Below, piece after piece: positions 45,481-56,765 of a DNA stretch of 64,000 nucleotides. Below the pieces are notes generated by a model. It searched no databases. It was not told where the DNA came from and saw only the letters and a program-made list of their open reading frames with translations. The DNA lies in assembly GCA_003996215.1 (NCBI GenBank), contig QJPP01003499.1, forward strand, positions 103,353-167,352, read 5' to 3'. The stretch is from Jaltomata sinuosa (Eukaryota > Streptophyta > Magnoliopsida > Solanales > Solanaceae). The translations under genes and the position numbers were made by a program. Within the stretch, counting starts at the first letter, position 1. Every line of letters starts with the position of its first letter.

Positions 45481-46646
45481 TGCTAGTTGATGTATAAGAT
45501 GCTCCCTGGCCTTTAGGAGTTGAAGACTGATGATTAGCTCCTTGACGACCACCTGTAGAAGCTGGTAGAGCTGACTGAATATGACGTACTGAATATACCT
45601 GCTGATTCTGGCCCCTGGAGTATGAACCACCAAAATTCCCCTCATTCCGGGGCTTCTTAGCTAAAGCCTTAGCCTACCCCGCTTGCTTTACTCCCTCTAA
45701 TTTCTTAACATAATCAACCACTTAATTGAAGCCCTTTCCTGAAGAAGTCATATGCACCGTCAACACTTGCAGCTCAGTATTCAAACCCTTCACAAATAAC
45801 CGGACCTGCTCCTCTGTAGAACCCAACATCTGTGTAGAAAAACAAGGCAAAGCGTGAAACTTAGCCTCGTAAGAAGAGACTGACATGCTACCCTGCTCAA
45901 AGTTCAAAAACTCATCCTTCTTCCGGTCCCTCAAAGTATGGGGTGCGTACTTCTCTAAAAACAAAGAGTGGAATTGCTCCCAAGTCAGTGGGGCTAGAAC
46001 AGAAGACCGACACTCCACATGAGACCTCCACCACTGCTTATCATCGCCCTGCAGCTAAAACGTGACAAACTCAACCCCATGCTGACGTACAATACCCAAC
46101 TTGTGCAACCTCTCATAGCAATCCAAGATGAACTCATAGGCATCCTCCTTGTCGATACCCTGAAATGTCGGAGGTTTCATCTTGAGAAACTTGGTCAACA
46201 TCTCATGCTCATTCCCTATCATCACGGGGCCTAACATTGGCCTGAAGAAATCATTCATGCCTGAAGCTGCATCCATCCTAGGCACTGTAGTAACCGTTGG
46301 CTGAGTATCCAAAGCATGGTTTGCAAAAGCCGCGGTTATGGCTCTAGTACCAACCAACCCACTCAAAATATTCCAAGCCTGCTGGAAGGATTCTGGTGTC
46401 ATATTGGGAAGGCCCGAACCCCCAACCGGTGCTGGCTCCACCTGTGCCTCGCTATCCCCAGCCACAACTTCCATATCTTCAGCAATATGTTCCTGAGGTG
46501 GGGGAGGGGTTGCTTCACGTACTTTAGAAGCAGCTTGAGATCCACCCCTGGCCGGTGTGGATCTACCTCGTCCTCTGCCCTTTCCCCTGCCTCTACCAAA
46601 GACAGCCGGGCCCGGTGCTGGGACCGCTGCTCCTTGTATTAACCAT
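45480..46646 (-). pseudogene. Element E gag remnant
   Basis: The expected ATG is at 46644-46646 on the minus strand, but the basic GRGRGKGRGRGR patch is in another frame, so an early frameshift is present. The central gag core reads FLKMKPPTFQGIDKEDAYEF then CYERLHKLGI, and RDRKKDEFLNFEQG follows after a break near 46050. The C-terminal linker before the zinc knuckle is frame-broken around 45640-45720. Confidence 0.85.
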
Positions 46647-46850
46647 CTGCGGACAGAAGAGTGGATGAGGTTAGATACCAATTTGTATCACCAGATACCA
46701 ATTGGAATTGAGTTATAGCACGAAGGAAAGACAGAAGGGATAGTTTTTCCTAAAGCCCCATAGCCTCTCGAAGAAAAGTACGGACGTCTCCGCACCGTTC
46801 CGCAAGACTCTACTAGACCTATTTGGTACGACGAGATCAACGAACCTAGG

Positions 46851-46862
46851 GCTATGATACCA
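46851..46862 (-). other. Primer binding site of element E, one mismatch
   Basis: On the minus strand TGGTATCATAGC lies four bases from the 5' LTR end. It matches the initiator tRNA-Met site TGGTATCAGAGC except for one G-to-T change. Confidence 0.88.
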
Positions 46863-46866
46863 TCTT

Positions 46867-49050
46867 TGTCATGACCCAGACCATCGTGAGTGGCACCAAC
46901 CCAACCTCTGGATGAGCGAACCAGTAGAGTTCAACCCTTAGACTAGACTAACAACCTAAAACCAGCAAGCAGGATATAAACTAACAATTCAAATAAGCAT
47001 AAGGCGTTTCATTAAAATAAAACTGCGGAAATCCCCCCTAGAATCAGAAAGTTATCATACCAAGTACTGCCAATTCTAGAGTACGGGGATGAAACCCCAA
47101 AACTTAAACAATAAAGAGATAGTCTAAGCCCGAAACAATTGGGCTACGATAAACACCAAGGCGGCTTTGGTCGAACAGCTCACCTTTGATATCTGGAACA
47201 GTACGCCTACAGGTGAGGTCATGCATCAACCGCCAGAAGATTTCCTGTACTCACAAAAAAATAAGCAAGTGCAGTATCAGTACACCAACACTGTGTACTG
47301 GTAGGATCATCAGCCAGTTCCAAATAAAAATAGTGTATAATCAGTACAACAAATCAAGTATAAGTACGGAAGACATGTAACAAGTAAACAAGCTCCCCTA
47401 GACTACAAGTCTCTACCTAGCTTGTGCCCGTATGAAATCCACCTTTTATAACTCTAACAACAATCACATAACCAATAAATCATCCTTTTTTGTCTAGCCC
47501 GGACCCACCCTGGGATCCCCTCTAAACAACACCTAAGTGTTAAACAGATAACCTGACCTAATCCAAGACCAACTCAATAGACATAACAGGATTCCCGGTC
47601 ACTCAAGGACCACCAACAAATATCACATATCAATAAAATAGCTCGGTCCGCTCACGAAACCAATAACAGTCAATGCAATACAACAATATCAATGCAATGA
47701 TGCACTAAAATAAACCCGTACTAGGCGTGGTACCCAAGCCAACCATTAGTATCCCGTACTAGGCATGGTACCCGAGCCAACCATTTGTTATACCCGTATA
47801 GGCGTGGTACCCGAGCCAACCGAATGTCAAACAATTCACAGCCAAATAATGAACAAACAACTTGTAAACCAACAAGCAACACACTGTTCAATTCACAGAC
47901 TGTAAAACAGGACCCTTAGACATTCTACACAATTCCTCTAAGCAATGGAATTCATACAAACACTTAGATAAGAGTACAAGCACATCCAACATTCACAAGA
48001 ATCGTAAGCCATCACCTACCCCAAAATGATCCAAGCTCTACTCAACCCGAGCTTTCCCGTGTTCTGGATTCCTTTCTCGTTCTTGGTTTAAAATAACATA
48101 CAAGTACTTGAATTAACAAACAAGGCCTGAGTATTACCCGGATTATACCAATCCCTAACCCCAGGCCAACCATGATCATTCTACCCTTTTCTCAAGATTT
48201 CCGCCATTAATTTCCTAGTTTTATCACTTTCACAGATAAAAATAAGGAATTTAACAGCATACGATTATAATACCTTACTTTTAACAATACCCAAGAACTT
48301 TCATGCATAGAATCTCCTTTCTTCCCCGGATTCTACCATTCCTAGGTTATTCTAACCTTTCCCCAAGTTCCCTCCTAGCAATTCTACCGCGTAGGAAAAG
48401 TAGTACGAAGTTTGGGGAGTAGAAACCTTACCTTAGGGAAGAAAAACAATGGAAAACAGAGGAAAATTTCCTAGAATCGCCTTGCCCTTCTCCCAAAATA
48501 AAATTGTGAAAACTAAACATTTTGGGGAATATTTCTGCATTATTTCCCATCGAGCCCGCTATAGTAGTCCCCGCTCCGCTATAGCGGTCCTGCTATAGTG
48601 GAAGCATTTCGCTATAGCGGTCCCGATCGACGTTGACCGCCTTAACTTCCGCTATAGAGGTCTTTTCCACCGGTATAGAGGAGGTCACTACGGCGGAGCA
48701 ATTGCGCTCTTCACGGACAGAATGTCCAGAAATCTCCAAAATTTTACCATTTTATAACACACTTTCTTCCCCCAACGATCCAAAATAACCCCTTCACGTC
48801 AATAGCGATTCCGGGAGTTCTACTTATCCGAATTCGATTCTGAAAACTCCCCCGGACTCCTTTAAGTCTTGGCTATTTGGAAAACTAGTTCAAAACAAGA
48901 CACCTAACCCAAATTTCCCTAGACTCCACCTCACTCCAAAAATGGCTGAGGCTAGCCTAGCCCAAAATTTTAAACTCCCAAACCCGGAGTTTTCTAACTC
49001 TAAAACTTGGCACGATTGGACTACCCATAACAATGGACACGGTTGTTACA
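46867..49050 (-). repeat. 5' LTR of element E (2184 bp, right copy)
   Basis: In plus orientation it starts TGTCATGACCC and ends CGGTTGTTACA. It is collinear with the left copy: hairpin array about 47716-47822, intron-like segment 48088-48432, palindrome cluster about 48553-48690. Exact 12-bp palindromes are fewer here because of point changes such as CTATAG(C/A)GG. Confidence 0.93.
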
Positions 49051-49055
49051 CTTAT

Positions 49056-49991
49056 GTAAGTGGAACTACGTTTGACCTGATTCCTATTTAAGAGGGATAC
49101 GTAGGCGCTCCTACGGAGTTCGGTCTTACCATAATAAAACTTTTCATTTCCCCTTTATCGAGCATTATAACTAAGGCAGAATCTTTGAGAGGATCTCAAA
49201 AATCCCATTTAAAGAGCATTACCGTGGTTCATAAGACTGGCGTAGAATTTTTGAGGGAACTTCAAAAATTCAAAACAGGTAGCCATTTGTTGTACAAAGA
49301 ATTACTAGCCGAGGATTGAGTTTTACACTAGGGCAAAATGCAAGCTCAAATCTGAACAGAGGCATGAATCAATCTTCCCTTCTAAAACCTAAAATTTTTC
49401 TTTGAGCGCAGGAATAACAGGTATAATCTCACAAGTATACTACATCGTTAGTGATAAATTCTAACGCAGAGTGCAAAATTTTTCAAGTCATAAACTGGGG
49501 AATTTTTTTTTGAGTTCCCTCAAAAATTTCAAGTATTACATCTCAAGAAACCCAGACAAAGTGCAAGTTCGAAGTTCAACAAGCAAAATACAAGCAAAGG
49601 TACGAGTCAATCTTTTGCCTTTTCCGCAACTTACAATTTTACTTTGGATGCAGAAATGCAGGTTACTTTAGTTCCTCGGCTCTGGTGACGCTAGACTACT
49701 AAACTATATCGGGCTACTATTGAACTACCAAATACTTGAATTACGCTACTTTGAGTTTATCTACTATTAATAAGGCTACTACAAGTAGGGTTAAGCGCTA
49801 CCCTGTCAAGACTTTTCCTTCAGATTATGCACTTTCTTCTCGGATTTACTACCTTTTCAAGAAATTACCCGAGGCTAAGCATTGTCCTTCGGAAGTATTG
49901 GATTAAGCACTACCTTTTCAAAAAATTACCCGACGCTAAGCATTGTCCTTTGGAAGGATTAGGTTAAGCACTGCCTTTTCAAGAAATTACC
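49056..49991 (+). other. Right part of the Ogre/Tat element, 3'-UTR-like
   Basis: Sequence resumes exactly after the CTTAT duplication of element E. It begins GTAAGTGGAACTACGTTTGA, then GGGATACGTAGGCGCTCCTA, which I associate with Tat/Ogre 3' regions. The rest has no sustained frame, only short repeated phrases such as TTTTGAG(G/T)GA(A/T)CT(T/C)C. It ends in a 61-bp tandem repeat. Confidence 0.6.
49800..49990 (+). repeat. 61-bp tandem repeat in the Ogre 3' region
   Basis: CCTTTTCAAGAAATTACC recurs with its last C of TTTTC at 49858, 49919 and 49980, exactly 61 bp apart. The unit includes GCTAAGCATTGTCCTT. Tandem repeats in 3' UTRs of Tat-lineage elements are a described feature and a known source of satellites. 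Confidence 0.88.
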
Positions 49992-52581
49992 TGTCACGAC
50001 CCAACTACTGGGCCATGCGGGCACCTACTCTAATCGACCTAGATAGGAGAACCCTTACCACCCGAACCAACATGAAATATGGAAAAGAAAATAAACCATT
50101 AAATAAGTCCCTTAATACATGAGAATCCCTTTACAAAATATTTGGAAAATATTAATACAACAACTTTGAAATTACACAACCTTTAAAACTTGCAGAAATT
50201 TATTAACAATATAAACACCCTTCCCAGAACCTAGCCTAAGCCGGTACAAGAGCTTCTACAAGATGAGCTTATAACATAAATGGACACAACTCCCACCATA
50301 GAAGGAAGTATGAGCTGCTGGAAGATCACTGCAATCCTGAACCTGTGAAACATCACCAATCCTGCAACTAGACTATACCCAAAAAGGTATAGCAAGAGTA
50401 GAATCAGTACAAAAACACGTACTGGTAGGTATCATCGGCTGACCCGAATTCACTCCTACCATCATATAAAAATCAATGCAAAATGCATAATGTAAATGCT
50501 CCACCCCTTTCAACATCACTTTTATCAGTCCCCCCTTTCGGAACCGACCTTCCTAATCCTTAGACTTACCGGGTCACCTTGTCAGCTAGGCTTCCCAAGA
50601 CACCTTGACCTTTACCAATATCAATGTCCATGCCCAGACTACTATTTTCTTACCCAAGTCAATCGCTTTGATTAGATATTCAGACTTAACCCGACTAACT
50701 GCCAGTCCAAACCACCTCTCCGTAGTATTATTTACCAGTGTCCGGACCCTTCATGGACCTCTAGGACAACTTTTCATCCTGGTTATAACAACCAACAACT
50801 ACAACCCCATACTTTAAATCTTACTCCCAATTTACCAATCACATGAAATTCATCCAGCAACCATTGACATATTCAATGACAACAACTGAGTTATATCTAA
50901 GTCCATTTCTCATCCCGAAACCCGGACCCTCCAAGGATTCTCTAACCACACCTAAGTGTTCAACAGGCTACCCGGTCTACACCAAGACCCATTCTTAGCT
51001 TAATAGCCACAATATAATTCTTGACCGTCATTAGTACACTTAATGACAATAGATTGTGAACTTATAACCTCTTTTACATAGTCCGGAACCACCCGAATCC
51101 CCCTAACACATCTAGGTGTTATCATGACAACTCGGTCTACACCAAGACCAACTAGTAATTAACATCATAACCCAGTCTACACAAAGACCAACTAATAACA
51201 TGATATAACAACCCGGTCTACACCAAGACCAAACTCACAATATATTTACCCGGCCTACACCAAGACCAAAAGCACAATATAATAAAACCACTGGACCTAC
51301 ACCAAGACCAAACTTAAACTATAATTACCCGGCCTACACCAAGACCAAAAGCACAATATAATGTAACCTCCCAGCCTACACCAAGACCAAAAGCAATATC
51401 ACAATTTATAAACACAACCCGGTCCACTCATGGAACCAACGCCAATCAACACAATGCAATAATATCAATGAAACGATGTAGTAAAGTAAACCCGTACTAG
51501 GCATGGTACCCAAGCAAATCATTAGTATTTTCCTGTACCAGGCGTGGTACTCGAGCCAACCATTTGTTATACCCGTACCAGGCGTGGAACCCTAGCCAAC
51601 CGTTAGTATCTTGTACAAGGCGTGGTACCCGAGCCAAGCGAATGTGAATCAATCCACAATCACAACAATGAACAATCAACCTTTAAACCAATAAGCAATA
51701 CACCATTTAATTCACAGACTGTAATATAGGACTCCTAGACATTCCTAACAATTCCCTAAGCAATGTATCTCATACAAATACTTAGATACGAGCACACAAC
51801 ATACATTCCTAACAATTACCTAAGCAATGCATCTCATACAAACACTTAGATAAGACTACACAACATACAACATTTACAAGAATCGTTAACCATTACCTAC
51901 TCCTCCCCGGGTGGATGACTTAGCCCAACCTTGGTCCGAGGATCAACCTATTTCCCCTTACTGACATATAATGAATGATTTCATTTCTTAGCATAATTTA
52001 GCAACTACGTGATTTCTGAGACTTTACCCAACACCAAAAACAGAGTGGGAACACCTCCCCTTAGCCTTAGTAAAACCACAACTACATCTCATGACATTTA
52101 CATTCCCAAAACCTTCTGTAGGAGTTTCCCATTTCCATTACCCGTAGTTCCCAAGCATTCTCCCAGTTCCCCAAACCTCTCCGACATTGCAGTCCCCGAG
52201 CTTATCATTTTATTCTACTAAGACAATAAAAATATCCACATTATACGTATCATAAAACCAACCCTTGAATCCATACAATTCCTAGTTGACACATAACCAG
52301 TATTGAATCATCCAGATTCCGTGCCTGAAGGTCTAATCATGGATTCTCCCTTTTATTCTACACGATAATAGAAAATAAAAATGGTCAATCTACTCTTGGA
52401 AAGGAACCTAGCTTACCTGGATGCCGAGCAGATATCCCATGCCCTTTTTGGCTCCTTGAAGGCGTTCCTTGACAATTCTGCTGGCCCAAATCCGTGGTTT
52501 CGCGTCCTTTTAGCTGGAATCCCTCCTCCCCATGGCTCCCAAGCCTTGGAGAAGCCTAGGAAGGTTTTTGGAATAACTCTC
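49992..52581 (-). repeat. LTR of element G (minus strand), cut by element F
   Basis: The 3' end in minus orientation is at 49992 (plus: TGTCACGACCCAACT). Reading leftwards from F, it contains a donor-like CCAG|GTAAGC (intron side starts 52416), a hairpin array at about 51490-51625 like that of C and E, and a minisatellite at about 50960-51400. It is homologous to 29660-30254. The other end of the LTR is missing because element F begins at 52582, so it should resume beyond the window. No internal region of G is seen. Confidence 0.75.
50960..51400 (-). repeat. Minisatellite CCCGGTCTACACCAAGACCA in the G LTR
   Basis: About eight units with CTACACCAAGACCAA at irregular spacing of 35-50 bp. The C and E LTRs have the same phrase once (minus-strand form TTGGTCTTGGTTTAGGCC), so a single LTR segment has been amplified in G. 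Confidence 0.82.
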
Positions 52582-55500
52582 TGTAATGACCCTTCCGGTC
52601 ATTTCCACGTTTAAGTTTGAAGTCAAGCAAATCGGCAAAAGATATCGTAAGACCTTTAACAATTTTCTGAACCTTGGGTCAAATGTATCGGGGATTTTCT
52701 CCCAATATATAAAGAGTTAGAAGTCCCCCGAGATACCAAATCGAAGGTCTACGAGTCTAGTTTCCAACGCACAAAACCGCACGTCCAAATAATCTCGGAG
52801 CAGAGAGTTATGACTGTTTTACCGCGGACTGTCTGGCAGAAAACGGGTTACGAACCGGGTCGCGAATCGGGTCGGGTTTAACCCGATTTAAGCTTCAATT
52901 TTACGTTTTAAAATGCCATTTCAGTTCCGAAACAGTGATAAAATATAAGGGAGGATCCCGAGATAATTCTTGAATATCAAAATCGTGCGTAGGCGAATTA
53001 CGAGCCTAAACTTAAGAAATTTTATTAGTATCGTGCGTATATTTGAAATATTATTTAAAAAGTAAATTTGGTAAAAAGTATATTATTATTACCTTTTCAA
53101 AATATTTTAAAAGGCTTATGAAAAATATGTTTGGTACGATATAAGTGTTTACGTATTTATTTTATAAAGTTTTTATACTCCGTAATATTTTAACGGAGAT
53201 AGTAAATTTAATTATGTTAAAATTTATTATTATAATATAGTAGGTTTTATTGGAAATGATTTTCTAATAATTATGGTATATTTAAAATACTATAATTATT
53301 TTACCACGAATTTATGCAATACCCGAATATATATCTAACGGAGGGAAAGTGGTTGCCACCTCCACCCCCACGTGTAAGTGGAAGGTGAAGGCAACAATAG
53401 TGGATGGAAAGGTGGCAGCATATCCACTTACATATATTTAAGTAACTTTGCTGAAAGTTATGCATATATATATATTACTTATTTCATACAACTTTGCACA
53501 TTATCAAATACTCTTTCACGTGTGAGGTTTTGTGGTAGGAAAAATATATTTGATAAAGTAAATCAATTATCTTGTCAAGTTATTCCTTCCCAAATTCGAT
53601 TCCGATTCCGATTTAATTTTGGATTCTCTCGGAGTGGTTCGAGCTTGGACATCGTGTTCCAGCAGCTTGTCGTCGGACGACAGGTAGGTTACGGTTTAAT
53701 TTTTCCAGACTCCGTATATATAAAATAAAATTGTATTAATGGGCATCCTTGGGTTGGTTTACTAGGTTGGTACCACAGACCTTGACCGCTTTATTCATGT
53801 CCGCCTATTTTTATTCCTCCGTTGTTTGTAGTATTTGCGGATATATTTTATTTACCCTTGTGGTCCTGCGAGGCCTTGTTGACTCTGGAACATAGAAGGT
53901 GGGATTTTGGGAATGTCCGCGAGTCCCGGGCATAGAACTATCCTTCTAGGCTGGTTATGCTTGCTGAGTAGCTGTGGGCCTGTGCAGGGTCGGTAGGTTG
54001 ATTGTAAGCTGTTGAGCAGCTATTGTTGTGTGTGAGCATATCATTTCCATGCATATAAAGAGGTTTTATCGATGTTTTACAGTGGTTTTGGCTTTGGGCC
54101 TACTGACACTGTTTTCTAAACCTTGCATGGCCCGGGGGGCCGTTTTTGATGGAAATGATTTAGAAATGGTTGATTTCACTTGTGGTTTAAAATCATCAGT
54201 TTTACTATTATCACTAGACTCGGCAGGGCCGGAGTGCTAGATGAGTTTTCTTACTACTTGAGATGATTTTTAGCTTCGGTTGGACCGAGCACATGAGATG
54301 ACTTTTTACTGTTTAGACCCGGCGACGCCCGGGCACCCTTGGAGGGGTTTTTCAGATATTTTCCTACTATTTTTAGTCCTGGACAGGGTCTGGGCATGCA
54401 TATTCGAGACTGGTTCTATATCTTGATATTGAGACTGGGACTCTATCTTGATACGTGATTCTGATACTGAGTTTTGGTATGGGGTCGAGGACCTCCATGG
54501 ACCTTGCTATCCGGGCCAGGAGCTACGAGCTGCGTGTGCCGGAAGAGGGGTATACGGGGGAGTAGAGGTATACGGGCCGAGACCTTCCATGGAACCTACC
54601 TGCTGGGCCGGATCGGCGCCGGAGGAGGTACATACAGAGATACTATGGCACTTGAGATCTTCATGCATCATATCATTCATGGTTCGAGGTTCCACCCTTG
54701 TTTGCTGTTTGCTGATTGTACGCTCCGGTAGTATGGGATGCCGGAGGGTTTGTTTTCACTTGGTTGTGTTCCTCGGTTGTATGGGCGGCCGAGGGACTGT
54801 AGGTAGACTTTTGCTATTTACTTACAGAGTTGTTCTCTATTAGGGATGAGTATGAGATTGATTACTGCTAGACTGTTAGTTTCTGGATTTGAGATTGTTA
54901 TGATTAGTTGGGTTGATTCATGTTTTGAGCATGCCTATTATTACTCTTTCTCTCTTCTTCTTACACTTGAGGTTACCGGTATACCGTCCATTCTGTAAAC
55001 TTATTTTGTATACACTGTTGTTGCAAGGATCCCAGGTGCGTTGATTCTTACTTTCACCTGTGCCTTTGGTGTGTATATTCTGCTTACTAGCCTCATCTGT
55101 GGTTCTGTTGATTTCCCTCTGGGCTAGTTCCTGTGTACCTTTCGTTGATTTCTGTGACTACTTGCTTCTATTATGTCTATTACTGCGCTTTTATCTTATA
55201 TGTGCCCAGTCGGCCTATGATACCTACTGGGTGCCTTATGCTTCGCATTTGGTGCTCACCCCTACCCCCTGCATCTTTGGGTGCAGATCCTAGTGTGGGC
55301 CATCGCCGGTAGATCGTTGAGATTCGTGCGTGGAGATCTGTTGGAGACTACTTCAGGCTGAAGGTGGGCTCTTGGCGATCGGAGCTTAGCTTTAGTTTAT
55401 CTTTTGATTCATGTACTCTATTTCCATTCAGAGACATCTGTATATATAGTTTTGGTTACTTGTACTCCATGTATGTAGTTTGGCTCTGTACTATGATACC

Positions 55501-55684
55501 AGGTCTTGGGATTTGGTTTAGTTTTCCGCATTTGTATATACTTACATTCATATTATCTATTTTATTCGTCTTGTTCTTCTATTTGTTAGATAGTAGCCCA
55601 TTACTAGCTGTTCTGGGCTACAGGGATTGGTTCACCTACCGGGGGTTGTAGGTGCCATCATGACCGAGAAATCGGGTCGTGACA
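52582..55684 (+). repeat. 5' LTR of element F (3103 bp)
   Basis: Starts TGTAATGACCCTTCCGG and ends GGGTCGTGACA, followed by the PBS. A TATA-like CTGTATATATAG lies at 55439-55450. A donor-like CAG|GTAGGTTACGG occurs at 53681 and an acceptor-like TTTGGGTGCAG ends at about 55287. The segment 53393-53515 differs strongly from the matching part of the 3' LTR. Confidence 0.92.
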
Positions 55685-55686
55685 CT

Positions 55687-55698
55687 TGGTATCAGAGC
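55687..55698 (+). other. Primer binding site of element F
   Basis: TGGTATCAGAGC starts three bases after the 5' LTR end, a perfect match to the initiator tRNA-Met type site found in element C. Confidence 0.93.
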
Positions 55699-55903
55699 TT
55701 TAGGTTCACCGGTGTCATCGGTATAGAGCCAAATGTTAGTAGAGTCCTTACTGGATCGGGGCGGAGACGTCCGTACTCAATCTTTGGGAGGCTAACAGTG
55801 GCCATTTTAGGAAAATTTGACTTTTCATTGCTTCCGTCGTCGTGTCGTACTACCCTTGAAGGTTTCTGGAAATCTCATTTATTCTACTTCAATTCTTCCG
55901 TAG

Positions 55904-56765
55904 ATGGTTCGTACGAGATCAATCGGCATCAACGCGAAGAATGAGCCTCCTACCCACTAGGAGGCCGAGGACGGCCTCCTCCGAACAGTGGGCACCTGCT
56001 GAGCTGATAGCTTGGAGATAGAGCCCAGAGCAGCATGTGGTTCAGGGGGCAGCCCGGTACCACACAGCTCCAGTACCAGCTCCAGGCCCACTTCTGTGCC
56101 AGCTTCCACCCATAGCCTCATCTTCGATATTCGGGATACTATTGCAACTTGGTGTGATTGGAGCGCCTTCGGAGGTAGCGCAGACATCTTTTGCTTTTTT
56201 CCAAGGGGGCCAAAAAAAAGCCCTGGGTGCACAGAGCTTAGGTGCACAGCCAGCTACTATGGCTCCCCGTGCGGAGGTTATTCCGGTTCCATCTGTTGCA
56301 CAGCCTTTTGCTCCTCGCCCAGTTATGACAGAGACAGAGCAAAAGGCGTTGGGCAGATTTTTGAGGTTAGCACCCCCGAGATTTGCGGGTACTTCTGGAC
56401 AGGATCCACATGACTTCATTACCACCTGTGAGGAGATGTTGCATCATCTGGGTTTATTGGAGACTCACGGGGTTGGTTATACTACCTACCAGTTAGAGGG
56501 CCCAGCGAAGTTATGGTGGAGGGCTCAGGTTGCTTGTAGACCACCGTCGTCACCTCCGTTGACCTGGTCTGAGTGTTATGAGGCCTTTATGGCCAAGTTC
56601 CTACCACAGAGTGATCGTGATCGTCGCAGGGAGCAGTTTACTCACCTTGAATAGGGATCTACGACTATCTCGGAGTATGAGACCAGTTTTCATCAGCTAG
56701 CACCGTTCGGAGCTATGATCATTCCTCGAGGCTGATAGGATTCGCAGATTTGTGTGGGGTTTGAG
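55904..56765 (+). pseudogene. Element F gag remnant
   Basis: The ATG at 55904 (MVRTRSIG) meets a TAG about 18 codons on. The gag core is in another frame: FLRLAPPRFAGTSGQDPHDF, then EEMLHHLGL, LWWRAQVACR and FMAKFLPQSDRDRRREQFTH. A TAG at 56652 interrupts, followed by SEYETSFHQLAPF. A 1-bp loss near 56766 (GGTTTGAGCC where GGTTTGGAGCC is expected) restores the frame used by pol. Structure and order match gag of C and E but with clearly different sequence. Confidence 0.88.

Larger units (their letters stand above)
39526..49050 (-). mobile_element. Element E: complete minus-strand chromovirus (9525 bp)
   Basis: Two LTRs (39526-41728 and 46867-49050) enclose gag-pol read right to left. The element is flanked by CTTAT at 39521-39525 and 49051-49055, a perfect 5-bp duplication, so it inserted into the Ogre element. 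It belongs to the same family as C: same domains, palindrome clusters, intron-like segment and tandem array. It is broken by many stops and frameshifts and by a 44-bp loss in the chromodomain-like tail. Confidence 0.95.
30255..49991 (+). mobile_element. Ogre/Tat-type Ty3/Gypsy element, split by element E, no pol
   Basis: The left part (30255-39525) has a 4538-bp LTR, an Ogre-type PBS, an extra 5' ORF remnant and gag. Element E then interrupts it with a perfect CTTAT duplication. The right part (49056-49991) continues with TGGAACTACGTTTGACCTGA, a phrase I associate with Tat/Ogre elements, and ends in tandem repeats like those known in Tat 3' UTRs. No protease, RT or integrase is present on either side, so this looks like a non-autonomous or deleted derivative. 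No 3' LTR is seen before the G LTR begins at 49992. Confidence 0.75.

Noticed and set aside
51497..51679. Minus-strand frame with repeated LARVPRLVQ units
   Set aside because: A translation of the 40-bp hairpin array, not a repeat protein.
54448..54843. Open frame of about 130 codons within the F 5' LTR, repeated at 62754 in the 3' LTR
   Set aside because: It lies inside the LTR, has no recognisable domain, and the two copies differ by frame-altering changes; chance open frame in a GC-richer part.
53684..55287. 1.6-kb intron within the F LTR
   Set aside because: Donor and acceptor look plausible, but no spliced copy exists in the window, unlike the A/C comparison.
55060..55293. Hydrophobic 77-codon frame (MPLVCIFCLLASS...) in both F LTRs
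   Set aside because: Looks like a membrane peptide, but it is T-rich LTR sequence, and no start context or homology supports a gene.
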